Shown in pieces: positions 1 through 7,539 of a stretch of 13,789 nt of DNA; position 1 is the first letter of the stretch; the number at the start of each line of letters is the position of its first letter. Origin of the DNA: Clostridiales bacterium (GTDB lineage: Bacteria > Bacillota > Clostridia > Oscillospirales > JAAYXM01). A program made the translations under genes and the position numbers. The DNA lies in the NCBI GenBank assembly GCA_012515925.1, contig JAAYXM010000053.1:1-13789 (forward strand). Direction: 5' to 3'. Under the pieces are notes generated by a model, which had not been told where the DNA came from, did not search any database, and was given only the letters and a program-made list of their open reading frames with translations.

Positions 1-1148
1 ATAAAATAGTATGTCTATCCACAAGCAACTGGTACCCGTTTCCCACCCGCAAGCAGCACGTAATGCAGCGGCTGTATGATTTCGAAATACTCTACTTCGA
101 CCCGCCCGTCACTCTGATTGCGCCGGTTAAGGATAAAAAGTGCTTAAACCGCCTTACGGCATGGCTTAAACCCGGGGTCAAGCCCGTAAACCATATAACC
201 GTCTACGCCACGCCTCCCGTCCTGCCGTTTTATAATAAACTAAGGATAATAAACAAGATAAACCAGTTTATAATAGCGCTTTTTGTCAAATCAAAAATGA
301 AAAAGCACGGGTTTGAAAAACCCGTTTTATGGTGCTATTCCCCGTCAAGCGCTGACGCGGTAAAGCATATTCCGAAACGCGGTCTTATCTATGACTGCGT
401 TGACAGGCACAGCGCCTACAAGGGCCTTATCAGCGAAAAAACCGTGGACGGCATGGAGGCGAATCTCGCGTCCATGGCAAACCAGGTGTTTACGACCTCA
501 ATCGGTTTGTACGACACGCTTAAGAATTACAACCCGGACACCGTAATGCTGCCGAACGGCGTAAATTTCGAGCACTTCAACCAAGCCGCGTCGGGCAGCC
601 TCCCGCTCCCCGACGACATGAAAAACATAAAAAGGCCGGTCATCGGGTTTTCAGGCATGCTCCAGGAGTGTATCGACTATTCGGTTATCGAGCACATAGC
701 AAAATCCAGGCCCGACTACAGCGTCGTGCTGGTCGGCGGCGAAATGCCCGGCGTTAACTTGAGCGGTTTGAAAAAATACCCGAATATCCACTTTTTAGGG
801 CTTAAAAAATACGCGGAAATGCCCGCGTATCTCGCCGCGTTTGACGTATGCCTCAACGTGTTCAGGTCGGGCAGCTTATCCCGTGACGTTAGCCCGCTTA
901 AATTCTATGAGTATATGGCAAGCGGCAAGCCCGTTGTCTCAACCCCGCAGCCCGAGCAGGTTTTAGGATACGGCGACGCGATTTACATAGCCCGCGGGCC
1001 CCGGGACTTTTTAGATAAAACAGAGGAGGCGTTAAGCGAGCCCGACGATACCAGAACCAAGCTTCGCATAGCCTACGCGAAGGCCTGCTCATGGGACGCG
1101 CGCGTCCGCGAAATGCTCGAGATGCTCAAAGACAGGGGTCTTATTTAG
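1..1148 (+). CDS. GT-B fold glycosyltransferase (group 1 / TuaH-like), 5' end outside window
   Basis: Probably transfers a sugar from a nucleotide donor during cell-surface polysaccharide synthesis; donor and acceptor cannot be read from the sequence. The reading frame is open from base 3, and residues before the first ATG (position 63) read CLSTSNWYPFPTRKQHV, the usual N-terminal strand and loop of this family. The true start is therefore upstream of base 1, and ATG 63 is an internal Met; 381 residues are visible. The C-terminal Rossmann half begins near base 640 (GFSGML). It carries the strand VVLVGG, then NIHFLG, and the donor-binding segment SPLKFYEYMASGKPVVST (bases 891-944), where the Glu of KFYEYMASG is the family's typical acidic residue. 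No signal peptide or membrane segment is visible. It ends with TAG and is separated from pyrH by 177 bases with its own promoter, so it belongs to a different transcription unit. Family assignment is firm; the TuaH-like label is tentative. Confidence 0.85.
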   Translation, partial: KIVCLSTSNWYPFPTRKQHVMQRLYDFEILYFDPPVTLIAPVKDKKCLNRLTAWLKPGVKPVNHITVYATPPVLPFYNKLRIINKINQFIIALFVKSKMKKHGFEKPVLWCYSPSSADAVKHIPKRGLIYDCVDRHSAYKGLISEKTVDGMEANLASMANQVFTTSIGLYDTLKNYNPDTVMLPNGVNFEHFNQAASGSLPLPDDMKNIKRPVIGFSGMLQECIDYSVIEHIAKSRPDYSVVLVGGEMPGVNLSGLKKYPNIHFLGLKKYAEMPAYLAAFDVCLNVFRSGSLSRDVSPLKFYEYMASGKPVVSTPQPEQVLGYGDAIYIARGPRDFLDKTEEALSEPDDTRTKLRIAYAKACSWDARVREMLEMLKDRGLI

Positions 1149-1165
1149 CCAAAACATATATTTAT

Positions 1166-1195
1166 GGTTTTCTCCCCCCCGGGAGGATGAAAACC
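1166..1195 (+). terminator. Stem-loop after the glycosyltransferase, possible weak terminator
   Basis: GGTTTT (1166-1171) pairs with AAAACC (1190-1195), and inside it CTCCC (1172-1176) pairs with GGGAG (1181-1185) around a CCCC loop, leaving a 4-base bulge on the 3' side. It lies 18 bases after the stop codon. No U-run follows directly; the next T-rich stretch is at 1219-1224. Termination here is an inference from position. Confidence 0.4.
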
Positions 1196-1217
1196 GCGTT
1201 TCTTTCGCGCGTCTTGA

Positions 1218-1256
1218 GTTTTTTCCGTCCCCGGCGGAAGTAAACAGAGAAAAAAC
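1218..1256 (+). other. Second inverted repeat upstream of the pyrH promoter
   Basis: GTTTTTTC (1218-1225) is the reverse complement of GAAAAAAC (1249-1256). An overlapping shorter pair, TTCCG (1223-1227) with CGGAA (1235-1239), could form instead. It ends 3 bases before the proposed -35 box of pyrH, so it lies outside the pyrH transcript and more likely belongs to the end of the preceding unit. Function is not known. Confidence 0.35.
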
Positions 1257-1259
1257 TTG

Positions 1260-1288
1260 TGGACAATTCAGGCATAAACATTTATTAT
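1260..1288 (+). promoter_or_regulatory. Sigma-A type promoter for the pyrH-polC operon
   Basis: TGGACA (1260-1265, five of six matches to TTGACA) is followed after exactly 17 bases by TATTAT (1283-1288, five of six matches to TATAAT). Transcription would begin near 1295, giving a short leader of about 30 bases before the pyrH start. No other promoter this good was seen between the eight co-directional genes that follow. Confidence 0.65.
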
Positions 1289-1325
1289 ATTTATAGATTG
1301 ATTATGAATATAGGAGGGATGTTTT

Positions 1326-2054
1326 TTGCAAAAGCCGCTATATAAACGGGTACTTCTTAAAATCAGCGGAGAGGCGTTGGCCGGCGAGAAAAAAACCGGT
1401 CTTGACTTTAAGGTAATCGAATCCGTTTGCGAAACCGTTAAGCAGTGCGTCGACATGGGCGTGCAAATAGGCATCGTGGTAGGCGGCGGGAATTTCTGGC
1501 GCGGCGTCAAGGACGGCGGCGGTCATATGGACAGGACACGCGCCGACCATATGGGAATGCTCGCGACGACGATAAACTCTCTGGCGGTGGCGGATGTGCT
1601 CGAACAGCAGGGTGTCAACGTCCGGGTCCAGACGGCGATTGAAATGCGGGCGTTAGCCGAGCCGTATGTCAGAAACCGCGCGGTAAGGCATCTCGAAAAA
1701 GGGCGCGTCGTGATTTTCGCCTGCGGCACGGGCAACCCGTTTTTCTCGACGGATACCGCGGCCGTTCTGCGCGCCGCCGAGATAGACGCCGAGGTTATCA
1801 TGAAGGCTACAAATGTTGACGGCGTATACGACTGCGACCCGGTAAAAAACTCCGCCGCCGTGAAATTCGACGAATTAAGCTATGACGAGGTTCTCGCGCG
1901 CCACTTAAACATTATGGATACTACGGCGACATCGCTTTCCATGGACAATAACATCCCGATAATCGTGTTCGCGCTTAAAAACGGCGAAAACATAAAACGC
2001 GTTATATTGGGTGAAAGAATAGGTACTATCGTCAGAAAGGAAGAGATGAAATGA
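1326..2054 (+). CDS. pyrH: UMP kinase
   Basis: Phosphorylates UMP to UDP with ATP in the cytoplasm; the bacterial enzyme is a hexamer of the amino-acid kinase fold, unrelated to eukaryotic UMP/CMP kinases. At 242 residues it is of normal length. Visible motifs are KISGEAL (12-18, ATP site), the glycine-rich VVGGGNFWRG (51-60), DHMGMLATTIN, FACGTGNPFFSTDTAA in the UMP site, and KATNVDGVYDCDP with Asp165. The start is TTG at 1326, supported by AGGAGGG at 1312-1318 with good spacing; the ATG at 1319 is out of frame and touches that site, so it is not a start. First gene of the operon. Its TGA overlaps the frr ATG by four bases, implying translational coupling, and pyrH-frr adjacency is one of the most conserved gene pairs in bacteria. 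Confidence 0.97.
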   Translation: MQKPLYKRVLLKISGEALAGEKKTGLDFKVIESVCETVKQCVDMGVQIGIVVGGGNFWRGVKDGGGHMDRTRADHMGMLATTINSLAVADVLEQQGVNVRVQTAIEMRALAEPYVRNRAVRHLEKGRVVIFACGTGNPFFSTDTAAVLRAAEIDAEVIMKATNVDGVYDCDPVKNSAAVKFDELSYDEVLARHLNIMDTTATSLSMDNNIPIIVFALKNGENIKRVILGERIGTIVRKEEMK

Positions 2055-2605
2055 ACGAGCTTTTTAAGGAAAGTGAAGCAAAAATGAAAAAAACCGTTGA
2101 GGTTATTCAGAGCGAGCTTGCGGCGGTGCGCGCGGGGCGCGCTAACCCGGCCGTGCTCGATAAAATCAAAATCGACTATTACGGCGTAATGACTCCGGTT
2201 TCGCAAATCGGCTCGGTTTCAATCCCCGAGCCCAGGACGCTTGTAATCCAGCCGTGGGACGCGTCCGCCCTCAAGGCGGTCGAAAAGGCCATCATGTCGT
2301 CCGACCTCGGCATCAACCCGGGAAACGACGGCAAGGTTATACGCCTGAATTTCCCGCAGCTTACCGAGGAAAGGCGCAAGGAGCTTATCAAGCAGATTCA
2401 TAAAACCGGCGAGGACGGCAAGGTCGCGATAAGAAACCTGCGCCGTGACGCGAACGAAAGACTCAAGACAATGAAGAAAAAATCCGAAATCACCGAGGAC
2501 GACCTTAAATCCATGGAAAAGGACGTTCAGGACATCACCGACAAATACTGCAAGGAAATCGACGAAATGGTCGTTATAAAGGAAAAGGAATTAATGGCCG
2601 TATAA
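2051..2605 (+). CDS. frr: Ribosome recycling factor
   Basis: Splits post-termination ribosomes together with EF-G. The 184-residue length is standard. The N-terminal helix carries VRAGRANPAVLDKI, followed by the domain II strands YYGVMTPVSQIGSVSIPEPR and LVIQPWD. The C-terminal helices carry LNFPQLTEERRKEL and GEDGKVAIRNLRRDANE; R132 in the RNLRRD stretch matches the arginine important in the E. coli factor. The start codon overlaps the pyrH stop (ATGA), with AAAGGAAGAG upstream as ribosome binding site. Its TAA stop lies inside the left arm of a perfect hairpin (2600-2631). Confidence 0.98.
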   Translation: MNELFKESEAKMKKTVEVIQSELAAVRAGRANPAVLDKIKIDYYGVMTPVSQIGSVSIPEPRTLVIQPWDASALKAVEKAIMSSDLGINPGNDGKVIRLNFPQLTEERRKELIKQIHKTGEDGKVAIRNLRRDANERLKTMKKKSEITEDDLKSMEKDVQDITDKYCKEIDEMVVIKEKELMAV

Positions 2606-2631
2606 CGCGCTCTGAGGTTTTCGCGTTATAC
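2600..2631 (+). promoter_or_regulatory. Perfect 10-bp hairpin between frr and uppS
   Basis: GTATAACGCG (2600-2609) is an exact reverse complement of CGCGTTATAC (2622-2631), with a 12-base loop. The frr stop codon TAA (2603-2605) sits in the left arm. The right arm ends two bases before AGGGAG (2634-2639), the uppS ribosome binding site. No U-run follows, so it is not an ordinary intrinsic terminator. A ribosome terminating on frr would open it, which would fit control of uppS translation or an RNA processing site; that role is inference. Confidence 0.6.
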
Positions 2632-2645
2632 CCAGGGAGTTGTCT

Positions 2646-3386
2646 ATGCTTATACCGCTGTTTCGAAAAAAAACAAAATTCTCCGGGCAGGAGTTTAAGA
2701 CCCTGCCCGTTCATATCGCGATAATCATGGACGGCAACGGCAGATGGGCCAAGGCGCGAGGCCTGCCCCGCTCCGCGGGACACGCGGCGGGCAGCGAGAC
2801 CTTCAAGCGCGTTGCTACCTACCTGAATAATATCGGCATTAAGTATCTTACAATCTACGCGTTTTCAACCGAGAACTGGCGGCGACCTAAGGAAGAAGTA
2901 AGCGCTATTATGTCCCTTCTCGAAAAGTATACTCTCGAGGCGCTTGATACGATGGAAAAGGACAATATCCGGCTCTTTTTCTGGGGAACAAGGGATAACC
3001 TGCCGGACAGGATTGTATCATTGATTGAAAGCGCCGAAGAAAAATCGGTTAAGCTTACCGGTATGCAGGTAAACGTCTGCTTAAACTACGGCGGCCGCCT
3101 TGATATTGTAAACGCGGTCAAAAAGATTGTGTCCGACGGGAATCTTTCGGAAAACGACATCACCGAAGATGTGATAAGCGATAACCTGTTTTCCGCCGGA
3201 ATACCCGATCCCGACCTTATAATCCGTCCGAGCGGCGAGCTCAGGATTTCTAACTTCCTGCTCTGGCAAAGCGCGTATTCGGAGTTTTACTTTACCGACA
3301 GGCTTTGGCCGGATTTCGGCGAAAAGGATATAAACCGCGCTTTGCACGATTTTGAAAACCGGAAAAGAAGATTCGGGGGTGTATGA
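2646..3386 (+). CDS. uppS: Undecaprenyl diphosphate synthase (cis-prenyltransferase)
   Basis: Adds cis-isoprene units from IPP onto farnesyl diphosphate to make the C55 lipid carrier for peptidoglycan and other wall polymers. All family blocks are present: IIMDGNGRWAK (catalytic Asp29), the R-x-x-GH-x-x-G phosphate site, YAFSTENWRRPKEEV, NVCLNYGGRLDI, and DLIIRPSGELRISNFLLWQSAYSE in pieces leading to LWPDF. ATG 2646 is chosen because AGGGAG (2634-2639) lies six bases upstream; an in-frame TTG at 2640 would touch that site. This gives 246 residues, normal length. The TGA overlaps the cdsA ATG (ATGA). The substrate comes from the MEP pathway, two of whose enzymes (dxr, ispG) lie downstream in the same operon. 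Confidence 0.97.
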   Translation: MLIPLFRKKTKFSGQEFKTLPVHIAIIMDGNGRWAKARGLPRSAGHAAGSETFKRVATYLNNIGIKYLTIYAFSTENWRRPKEEVSAIMSLLEKYTLEALDTMEKDNIRLFFWGTRDNLPDRIVSLIESAEEKSVKLTGMQVNVCLNYGGRLDIVNAVKKIVSDGNLSENDITEDVISDNLFSAGIPDPDLIIRPSGELRISNFLLWQSAYSEFYFTDRLWPDFGEKDINRALHDFENRKRRFGGV

Positions 3387-4204
3387 ATTTGGCAGTCAGG
3401 ATTATCTCTTCGTTTCTGTCCCTGCCGCTGTTTTTTATCATTATATATTTCCTCCCGGACTTTTGTTATCCGACAGCCGTCTCGGCGCTCTGCACGATGA
3501 TGGTGTATGAGCTGCTGTGGCGAAACCGGGTTTTAAAAAACTTTATCGTGATGGTTCCGGCATATATATCCGCCCTGGTAATTCCCTTTTTAATCTATTT
3601 TGAAATCCCGCGCGATGTATTTATCACGGGTCTGTTCGTATTAGTGCTCGCGCTTTTTACAATCTGGATTTTCAATAAGGATTCGCTGAGTCTCAAGGCT
3701 CTGACAATCGTTATTTTCGGCGCGGTCATAATCCCGCTGTTTTTTTCACTGACGATAAGCATACTCATGCGTGAGAACGGTAAATTCCTTATACTCGTAC
3801 CCTTTATCGCCGCGTGGCTCACCGATACCGGCGCGTATTTCACGGGCGTGCTCTTCGGCAGGCACAAGCTCGCGCCCGTCATAAGCCCGAAAAAGACCTG
3901 GGAGGGCGCGCTGGGCGGGATTCTCTTCTGTATGCTGTCGTTTATGCTCTACGGGTACATTTTAAGCGCGTTTTTCGCAAAACAGCCCGACTTTTCGGGA
4001 TTTCTGCTCTTCGCTGCCGTTTTGTCGGTTATCGCGCAGATAGGCGATTTGTCATTTTCACTGATTAAACGCGAATATAATATTAAGGATTTCGGCACGA
4101 TATTCCCGGGACACGGCGGGATATTGGACCGCTTTGACAGCGTTATATTCACCTCGCCCGCGGTGTTTATCCTGCTCAGATATTTCGAAAACATAATACG
4201 GTAG
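3383..4204 (+). CDS. cdsA: Phosphatidate cytidylyltransferase (CDP-diacylglycerol synthase)
   Basis: Integral membrane enzyme that converts phosphatidic acid and CTP to CDP-diacylglycerol, the branch point for bacterial phospholipids. The 273-residue protein is mostly hydrophobic, with about seven or eight likely membrane segments starting at residue 5. The C-terminal family signature runs from residue 226 (SLIKR) through KDFG (235-238) and PGHGG (242-246) to DRFD (249-252), with every conserved Lys, Asp, His and Gly present. A second conserved stretch is SPKKTWEG. The start overlaps the uppS stop, and GGGGGTG just upstream serves as ribosome binding site. Ends with TAG, six bases before dxr. 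Confidence 0.96.
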   Translation: MNLAVRIISSFLSLPLFFIIIYFLPDFCYPTAVSALCTMMVYELLWRNRVLKNFIVMVPAYISALVIPFLIYFEIPRDVFITGLFVLVLALFTIWIFNKDSLSLKALTIVIFGAVIIPLFFSLTISILMRENGKFLILVPFIAAWLTDTGAYFTGVLFGRHKLAPVISPKKTWEGALGGILFCMLSFMLYGYILSAFFAKQPDFSGFLLFAAVLSVIAQIGDLSFSLIKREYNIKDFGTIFPGHGGILDRFDSVIFTSPAVFILLRYFENIIR

Positions 4205-4210
4205 GGGTGC

Positions 4211-5359
4211 ATGATGATAAAAACCATATCAATCCTCGGCTCTACCGGCTCGATAGGCAGACAGGCGCTTGACGTCGCGGACGCGCTCGGGATTTACCCG
4301 GCAGCTCTCGCGGCGGATAAGGATTTCCGGCTTATGGAAAGCCAGGCGAGAAAATACGGGCCGAAAACCGTCGCGATGCGAAACGAGAACGCCGCGAAAG
4401 AGCTTAAAGCCCGGCTCGCGGACACGGATACGAAAGTGCTTTCCGGTCAGAGCGGGTTAAACGATGCCGCCGCGGCGTCCGACATGGTCCTCTCCGCGAT
4501 TGTCGGTATCGCGGGGCTTACCCCGACGCTCTCCGCAATCGAAGCAGGGCGGGATATCGCGCTCGCGAACAAGGAAACGCTGGTTTGCGCGGGAAGCATC
4601 GTTACGCAAAGGGCGGCTCTGAAAAACGTGAGAATAATCCCCGTGGATTCCGAGCATTCCGCGGTTTTCCAATGCTTAAACACAGATAACCCCAAACACT
4701 TAAGAAGAATAATACTTACCGCGTCGGGCGGCCCGTTTTACGGCAAAACCAAAGACGAGCTGAAAACCGTTACGCCCGAACAGGCGCTGAAGCACCCGAA
4801 CTGGAGCATGGGCGCAAAGATAACGATAGATTCCGCGACGCTTATGAACAAGGGTCTGGAGCTCATAGAGGCAATGCACCTGTTCGCGGTTAAGCCGGAG
4901 CAGATAGATATCGTAATCCACAAAGAAAGCATAATACACTCAATGGTCGAATTTACCGACGGCGCGGTTATCGCGCAAATGGGCGTGCCCGATATGCGCC
5001 TGCCGATATCCTACGCGATGACATATCCGGACAGGTTTGACTTCGGCGGCAGTTCATTGAATCTCTTTGATATAGGCGCGCTTACGTTTGATAAGCCCGA
5101 TACGGAAACATTCGGATGCCTCGCGCTCGCGAAAAAAGCGGTTTGTACCGGCGGTACCGCCTGCGCCGTCTTAAACGGCGCGAACGAAGCCGCGGTGGAG
5201 CTGTTTCTTAAACACGAAATAGGCTTTAACCAAATCGCGGAGTTTGTTGAGCGCGCGCTGGATAGAATAAGCGTTATTCAAAACCCGTCACTCGACGATA
5301 TCCTTGACTCCGACGCGGAGGCGAGACAAATAATAAATTCTATTAAAAGAATCAGGTGA
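4211..5359 (+). CDS. dxr: 1-deoxy-D-xylulose 5-phosphate reductoisomerase
   Basis: Rearranges and reduces DXP to 2-C-methyl-D-erythritol 4-phosphate with NADPH, the committed step of the MEP isoprenoid pathway. It has 382 residues, typical length. The N-terminal NADPH site is ILGSTGSIGRQALDV (residues 8-22). LANKETLVCAG and PVDSEHSAVFQCL carry the metal ligands Asp and Glu. These are followed by LTASGGPF, the flexible-loop region HPNWSMGAKITIDSATLMNK, and IHKESIIHSMVEF. ATG 4211 and ATG 4214 are both possible; AGGGG at 4203-4207 is better spaced for 4214. The TGA overlaps the GTG start of rseP (GTGA). Presence of dxr and ispG shows this organism makes isoprenoids by the MEP route. Confidence 0.97.
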   Translation: MMIKTISILGSTGSIGRQALDVADALGIYPAALAADKDFRLMESQARKYGPKTVAMRNENAAKELKARLADTDTKVLSGQSGLNDAAAASDMVLSAIVGIAGLTPTLSAIEAGRDIALANKETLVCAGSIVTQRAALKNVRIIPVDSEHSAVFQCLNTDNPKHLRRIILTASGGPFYGKTKDELKTVTPEQALKHPNWSMGAKITIDSATLMNKGLELIEAMHLFAVKPEQIDIVIHKESIIHSMVEFTDGAVIAQMGVPDMRLPISYAMTYPDRFDFGGSSLNLFDIGALTFDKPDTETFGCLALAKKAVCTGGTACAVLNGANEAAVELFLKHEIGFNQIAEFVERALDRISVIQNPSLDDILDSDAEARQIINSIKRIR

Positions 5360-6390
5360 TTGACATTTATATTTTACTGGTTGTCGTTGTATTCGGACTT
5401 CTTATCACGTTCCATGAGCTCGGGCATTTTATCACCGCAAAGCTCTCGGGCGTAAGAGTCAACGAATTCGCGATCGGCATGGGCCCCGCGATATTCAAAA
5501 AACAGAAGGACGACACGCTTTACGCGCTGCGGATTATCCCGTTCGGCGGGTACTGCTCGATGGAGGGCGAGGACGAGGATTCCGACGATCCGCGGGCGTT
5601 CCATAAAAAGCCCTTAAGGTCGAGAATCGCAATCGTTACGGCGGGCTCTTTGATGAACCTGATTGTGGGCTTCCTTGTGCTTGTTTTCGTGTTCGCGCCC
5701 GTCAAAGAATGGAACGTGCCGACGCTATCAAACGTTGAGCCGTGGTCTACTACCGCGGGGAGCCTTATGCCCGGCGACAGGATACTCGCGATTGACGATT
5801 ACCGCATCGTGCTGTTCAATGACATCTTTATCGGGCTTGACCGCGGGAAAACCGCGCCCGTCTATGACATCGAGGTTTTGCGTAGCGGCAGGAAACTGAA
5901 GCTCGAGGACGTTACAATCAAACAGCAGGCGGTTAAAATAGACGGCAAGGTAACACACCGGCTGGGGCTTGGCTTTATGGTCGCGGAAAGCAATTTTGTC
6001 AGCAAGACAAAATATGTGATTCTAAACGCGTATAATCTGGTACGCATGGTCAAAACCGGGATTTTCGATTTGCTTACGGGCACCGCGGGCGCGGATGAAA
6101 TGGCGGGGCCCATAGGCATCGCCAAAATAATGGTGGACACCGCGAAGGAGTCCATGCCCTCCCTTTGGTTTTTGGTCGCGTTTATTTCCATTAACCTCGG
6201 GATTATGAACCTGCTCCCGCTTCCCGCGCTCGACGGCGGGCGGCTTATGTTCCTGCTTGTCGAGCTGGTACGGAGAAAGCCCGTAAATCCGAAATACGAA
6301 GGCTATGTCCACGCGGCGGGCTTTATATTCCTGATGATTCTTATGGTCATTGTGGCATTTAACGATATACTGAAGCTTTTTGCGCAATAA
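5356..6390 (+). CDS. rseP: Site-2 type intramembrane zinc metalloprotease (RseP/RasP family)
   Basis: Membrane-embedded protease that cuts single-pass substrates such as anti-sigma factors and signal-peptide remnants within the bilayer. The first membrane segment carries the zinc motif HELGH (residues 20-24). The third zinc ligand lies in NLLPLPALDGG (285-295, Asp293) inside a later membrane segment. Between them is a PDZ domain with GSLMPGDRILAIDDYRI. Further segments are near residues 95-115, 272-284 and 315-335. At 344 residues it is close to the short Gram-positive form with a single PDZ domain. The only plausible start is GTG 5356, overlapping the dxr TGA. Its position after dxr matches the conserved order in Firmicutes. 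Its actual substrate here cannot be told. Confidence 0.95.
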   Translation: MIDIYILLVVVVFGLLITFHELGHFITAKLSGVRVNEFAIGMGPAIFKKQKDDTLYALRIIPFGGYCSMEGEDEDSDDPRAFHKKPLRSRIAIVTAGSLMNLIVGFLVLVFVFAPVKEWNVPTLSNVEPWSTTAGSLMPGDRILAIDDYRIVLFNDIFIGLDRGKTAPVYDIEVLRSGRKLKLEDVTIKQQAVKIDGKVTHRLGLGFMVAESNFVSKTKYVILNAYNLVRMVKTGIFDLLTGTAGADEMAGPIGIAKIMVDTAKESMPSLWFLVAFISINLGIMNLLPLPALDGGRLMFLLVELVRRKPVNPKYEGYVHAAGFIFLMILMVIVAFNDILKLFAQ

Positions 6391-6394
6391 AGAA

Positions 6395-6435
6395 CCCTAT
6401 TTTATAAAACAGGGCGAACCGGTAAAGTTCGCCCT
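6395..6435 (+). promoter_or_regulatory. Two mutually exclusive hairpins between rseP and ispG
   Basis: Hairpin A pairs CCCT (6395-6398) and TTTT (6400-6403) with AAAA (6406-6409) and AGGG (6411-6414), with one A/C mismatch. Hairpin B is a perfect 9-bp stem, AGGGCGAAC (6411-6419) with GTTCGCCCT (6427-6435), loop of seven. Both need the same AGGG, so only one can form at a time. The ispG ribosome binding site (AGGAG, 6446-6450) begins 11 bases after hairpin B. No strong U-run follows, so B alone is not a standard terminator. Confidence 0.55.
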
Positions 6436-6456
6436 ATCCGAATTTAGGAGAATACC

Positions 6457-7539
6457 ATGAAACGCAAGGCAACGAAAAAAATCAACGTCGGCGGGGTTAT
6501 AATCGGGGGCGGCTCGGAGATTTCCGTACAATCCATGTGCAATACGGATACGCGCGATATCGCGGCCACAAGCCGGCAGATAAACAAGCTTGCCGACGGG
6601 GGCTGCGATATAGTAAGGGTTGCCGTGGTGGACGAGGTCGCGGCTGATGCCATATCCGAAATAAAAAAGCGCGTAAAAATCCCAATCGTCGCGGATATTC
6701 ATTTTGACTGGCGGCTCGCCGTTAAATCCATAGCCTCGGGCGCGGATAAAATCCGTATTAACCCGGGCAATATCGGAAGCCCGGAAAAAATCAAAAAGGT
6801 CGCCGACGCCTGCCGGGCGGCGGGTGTTCCGATAAGAATCGGCGTGAACTCCGGCTCAATCGAGCCCGAAATACTAAAGAAATATAAAAAAGTATGCGCC
6901 GAAGCGCTTACGGAATCCGCGCTTAACAACGTAGAGCTCCTGACAGCATACGGCTTTGACGACATATGCGTCTCAATCAAGGCCTCCTCCGTACCGCTTA
7001 CGATAGAGGCGTACAGGCTGCTTTCGCAAAAGACGGATTTCCCACTTCATCTTGGTGTTACGGAGGCGGGAACGCCCGAGCCCGGAATGATAAAATCCGC
7101 AATCGGAATCGGCGCCCTGCTCTGTGACGGCATAGGCGACACAATACGGGTATCGCTTACCGCAGACCCGATACACGAGGTGCGCACGGCGCGTAATATA
7201 CTCAAAGCCGTCGGCTTAAGCAAAACCGGCGCTGAGCTTATATCCTGCCCCACCTGCGGCAGGTGCGAGATTAACCTTGAAGAGATAGCCGTCCGTGTTG
7301 AGGAAAAGCTGAAAAGCATTAAAGTTCCGCTTAAGGTCGCGGTTATGGGCTGTGTCGTAAACGGGCCGGGAGAAGCGCGCGAAGCCGACGTGGGACTCGC
7401 CGGCGGCAAGGACTCGGGTGTCCTGTTCTATCAGGGAAAGGTTTTCAGAAAGGTACCCATGGAGTCTATAGTAGACGAGCTTATGAGACTTATTGATATA
7501 ATATCCGAAAGCAAGGAGAATGAAATTGTCGGGGAATAA
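6457..7539 (+). CDS. ispG: 4-hydroxy-3-methylbut-2-en-1-yl diphosphate synthase
   Basis: Iron-sulfur enzyme that converts methylerythritol cyclodiphosphate to HMBPP, the penultimate step of the MEP pathway. The N-terminal TIM-barrel part contains ISVQSMCNTDTRD, VADIHFDWRLA and the region KIRINPGNIG. The cluster-binding C-terminal domain has Cys264 and Cys267 in CPTCGRC, and Cys299 and Glu306 in GCVVNGPGE. These correspond to the three Cys and one Glu ligands of the E. coli enzyme with a constant offset of six. Length 360 is typical of the two-domain bacterial form. ATG 6457 is preceded by AGGAG at ideal spacing. Its last codons overlap the start of polC. A 66-base gap with paired hairpins separates it from rseP. 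Confidence 0.97.
   Translation: MKRKATKKINVGGVIIGGGSEISVQSMCNTDTRDIAATSRQINKLADGGCDIVRVAVVDEVAADAISEIKKRVKIPIVADIHFDWRLAVKSIASGADKIRINPGNIGSPEKIKKVADACRAAGVPIRIGVNSGSIEPEILKKYKKVCAEALTESALNNVELLTAYGFDDICVSIKASSVPLTIEAYRLLSQKTDFPLHLGVTEAGTPEPGMIKSAIGIGALLCDGIGDTIRVSLTADPIHEVRTARNILKAVGLSKTGAELISCPTCGRCEINLEEIAVRVEEKLKSIKVPLKVAVMGCVVNGPGEAREADVGLAGGKDSGVLFYQGKVFRKVPMESIVDELMRLIDIISESKENEIVGE

Noticed and set aside
1..62. Sequence resembling the heptad repeat (CAACTGGTACC and following) before the first ATG of the glycosyltransferase
   Set aside because: The reading frame is open through it and encodes the conserved N-terminus of the glycosyltransferase, so it is coding sequence, not an intergenic repeat.
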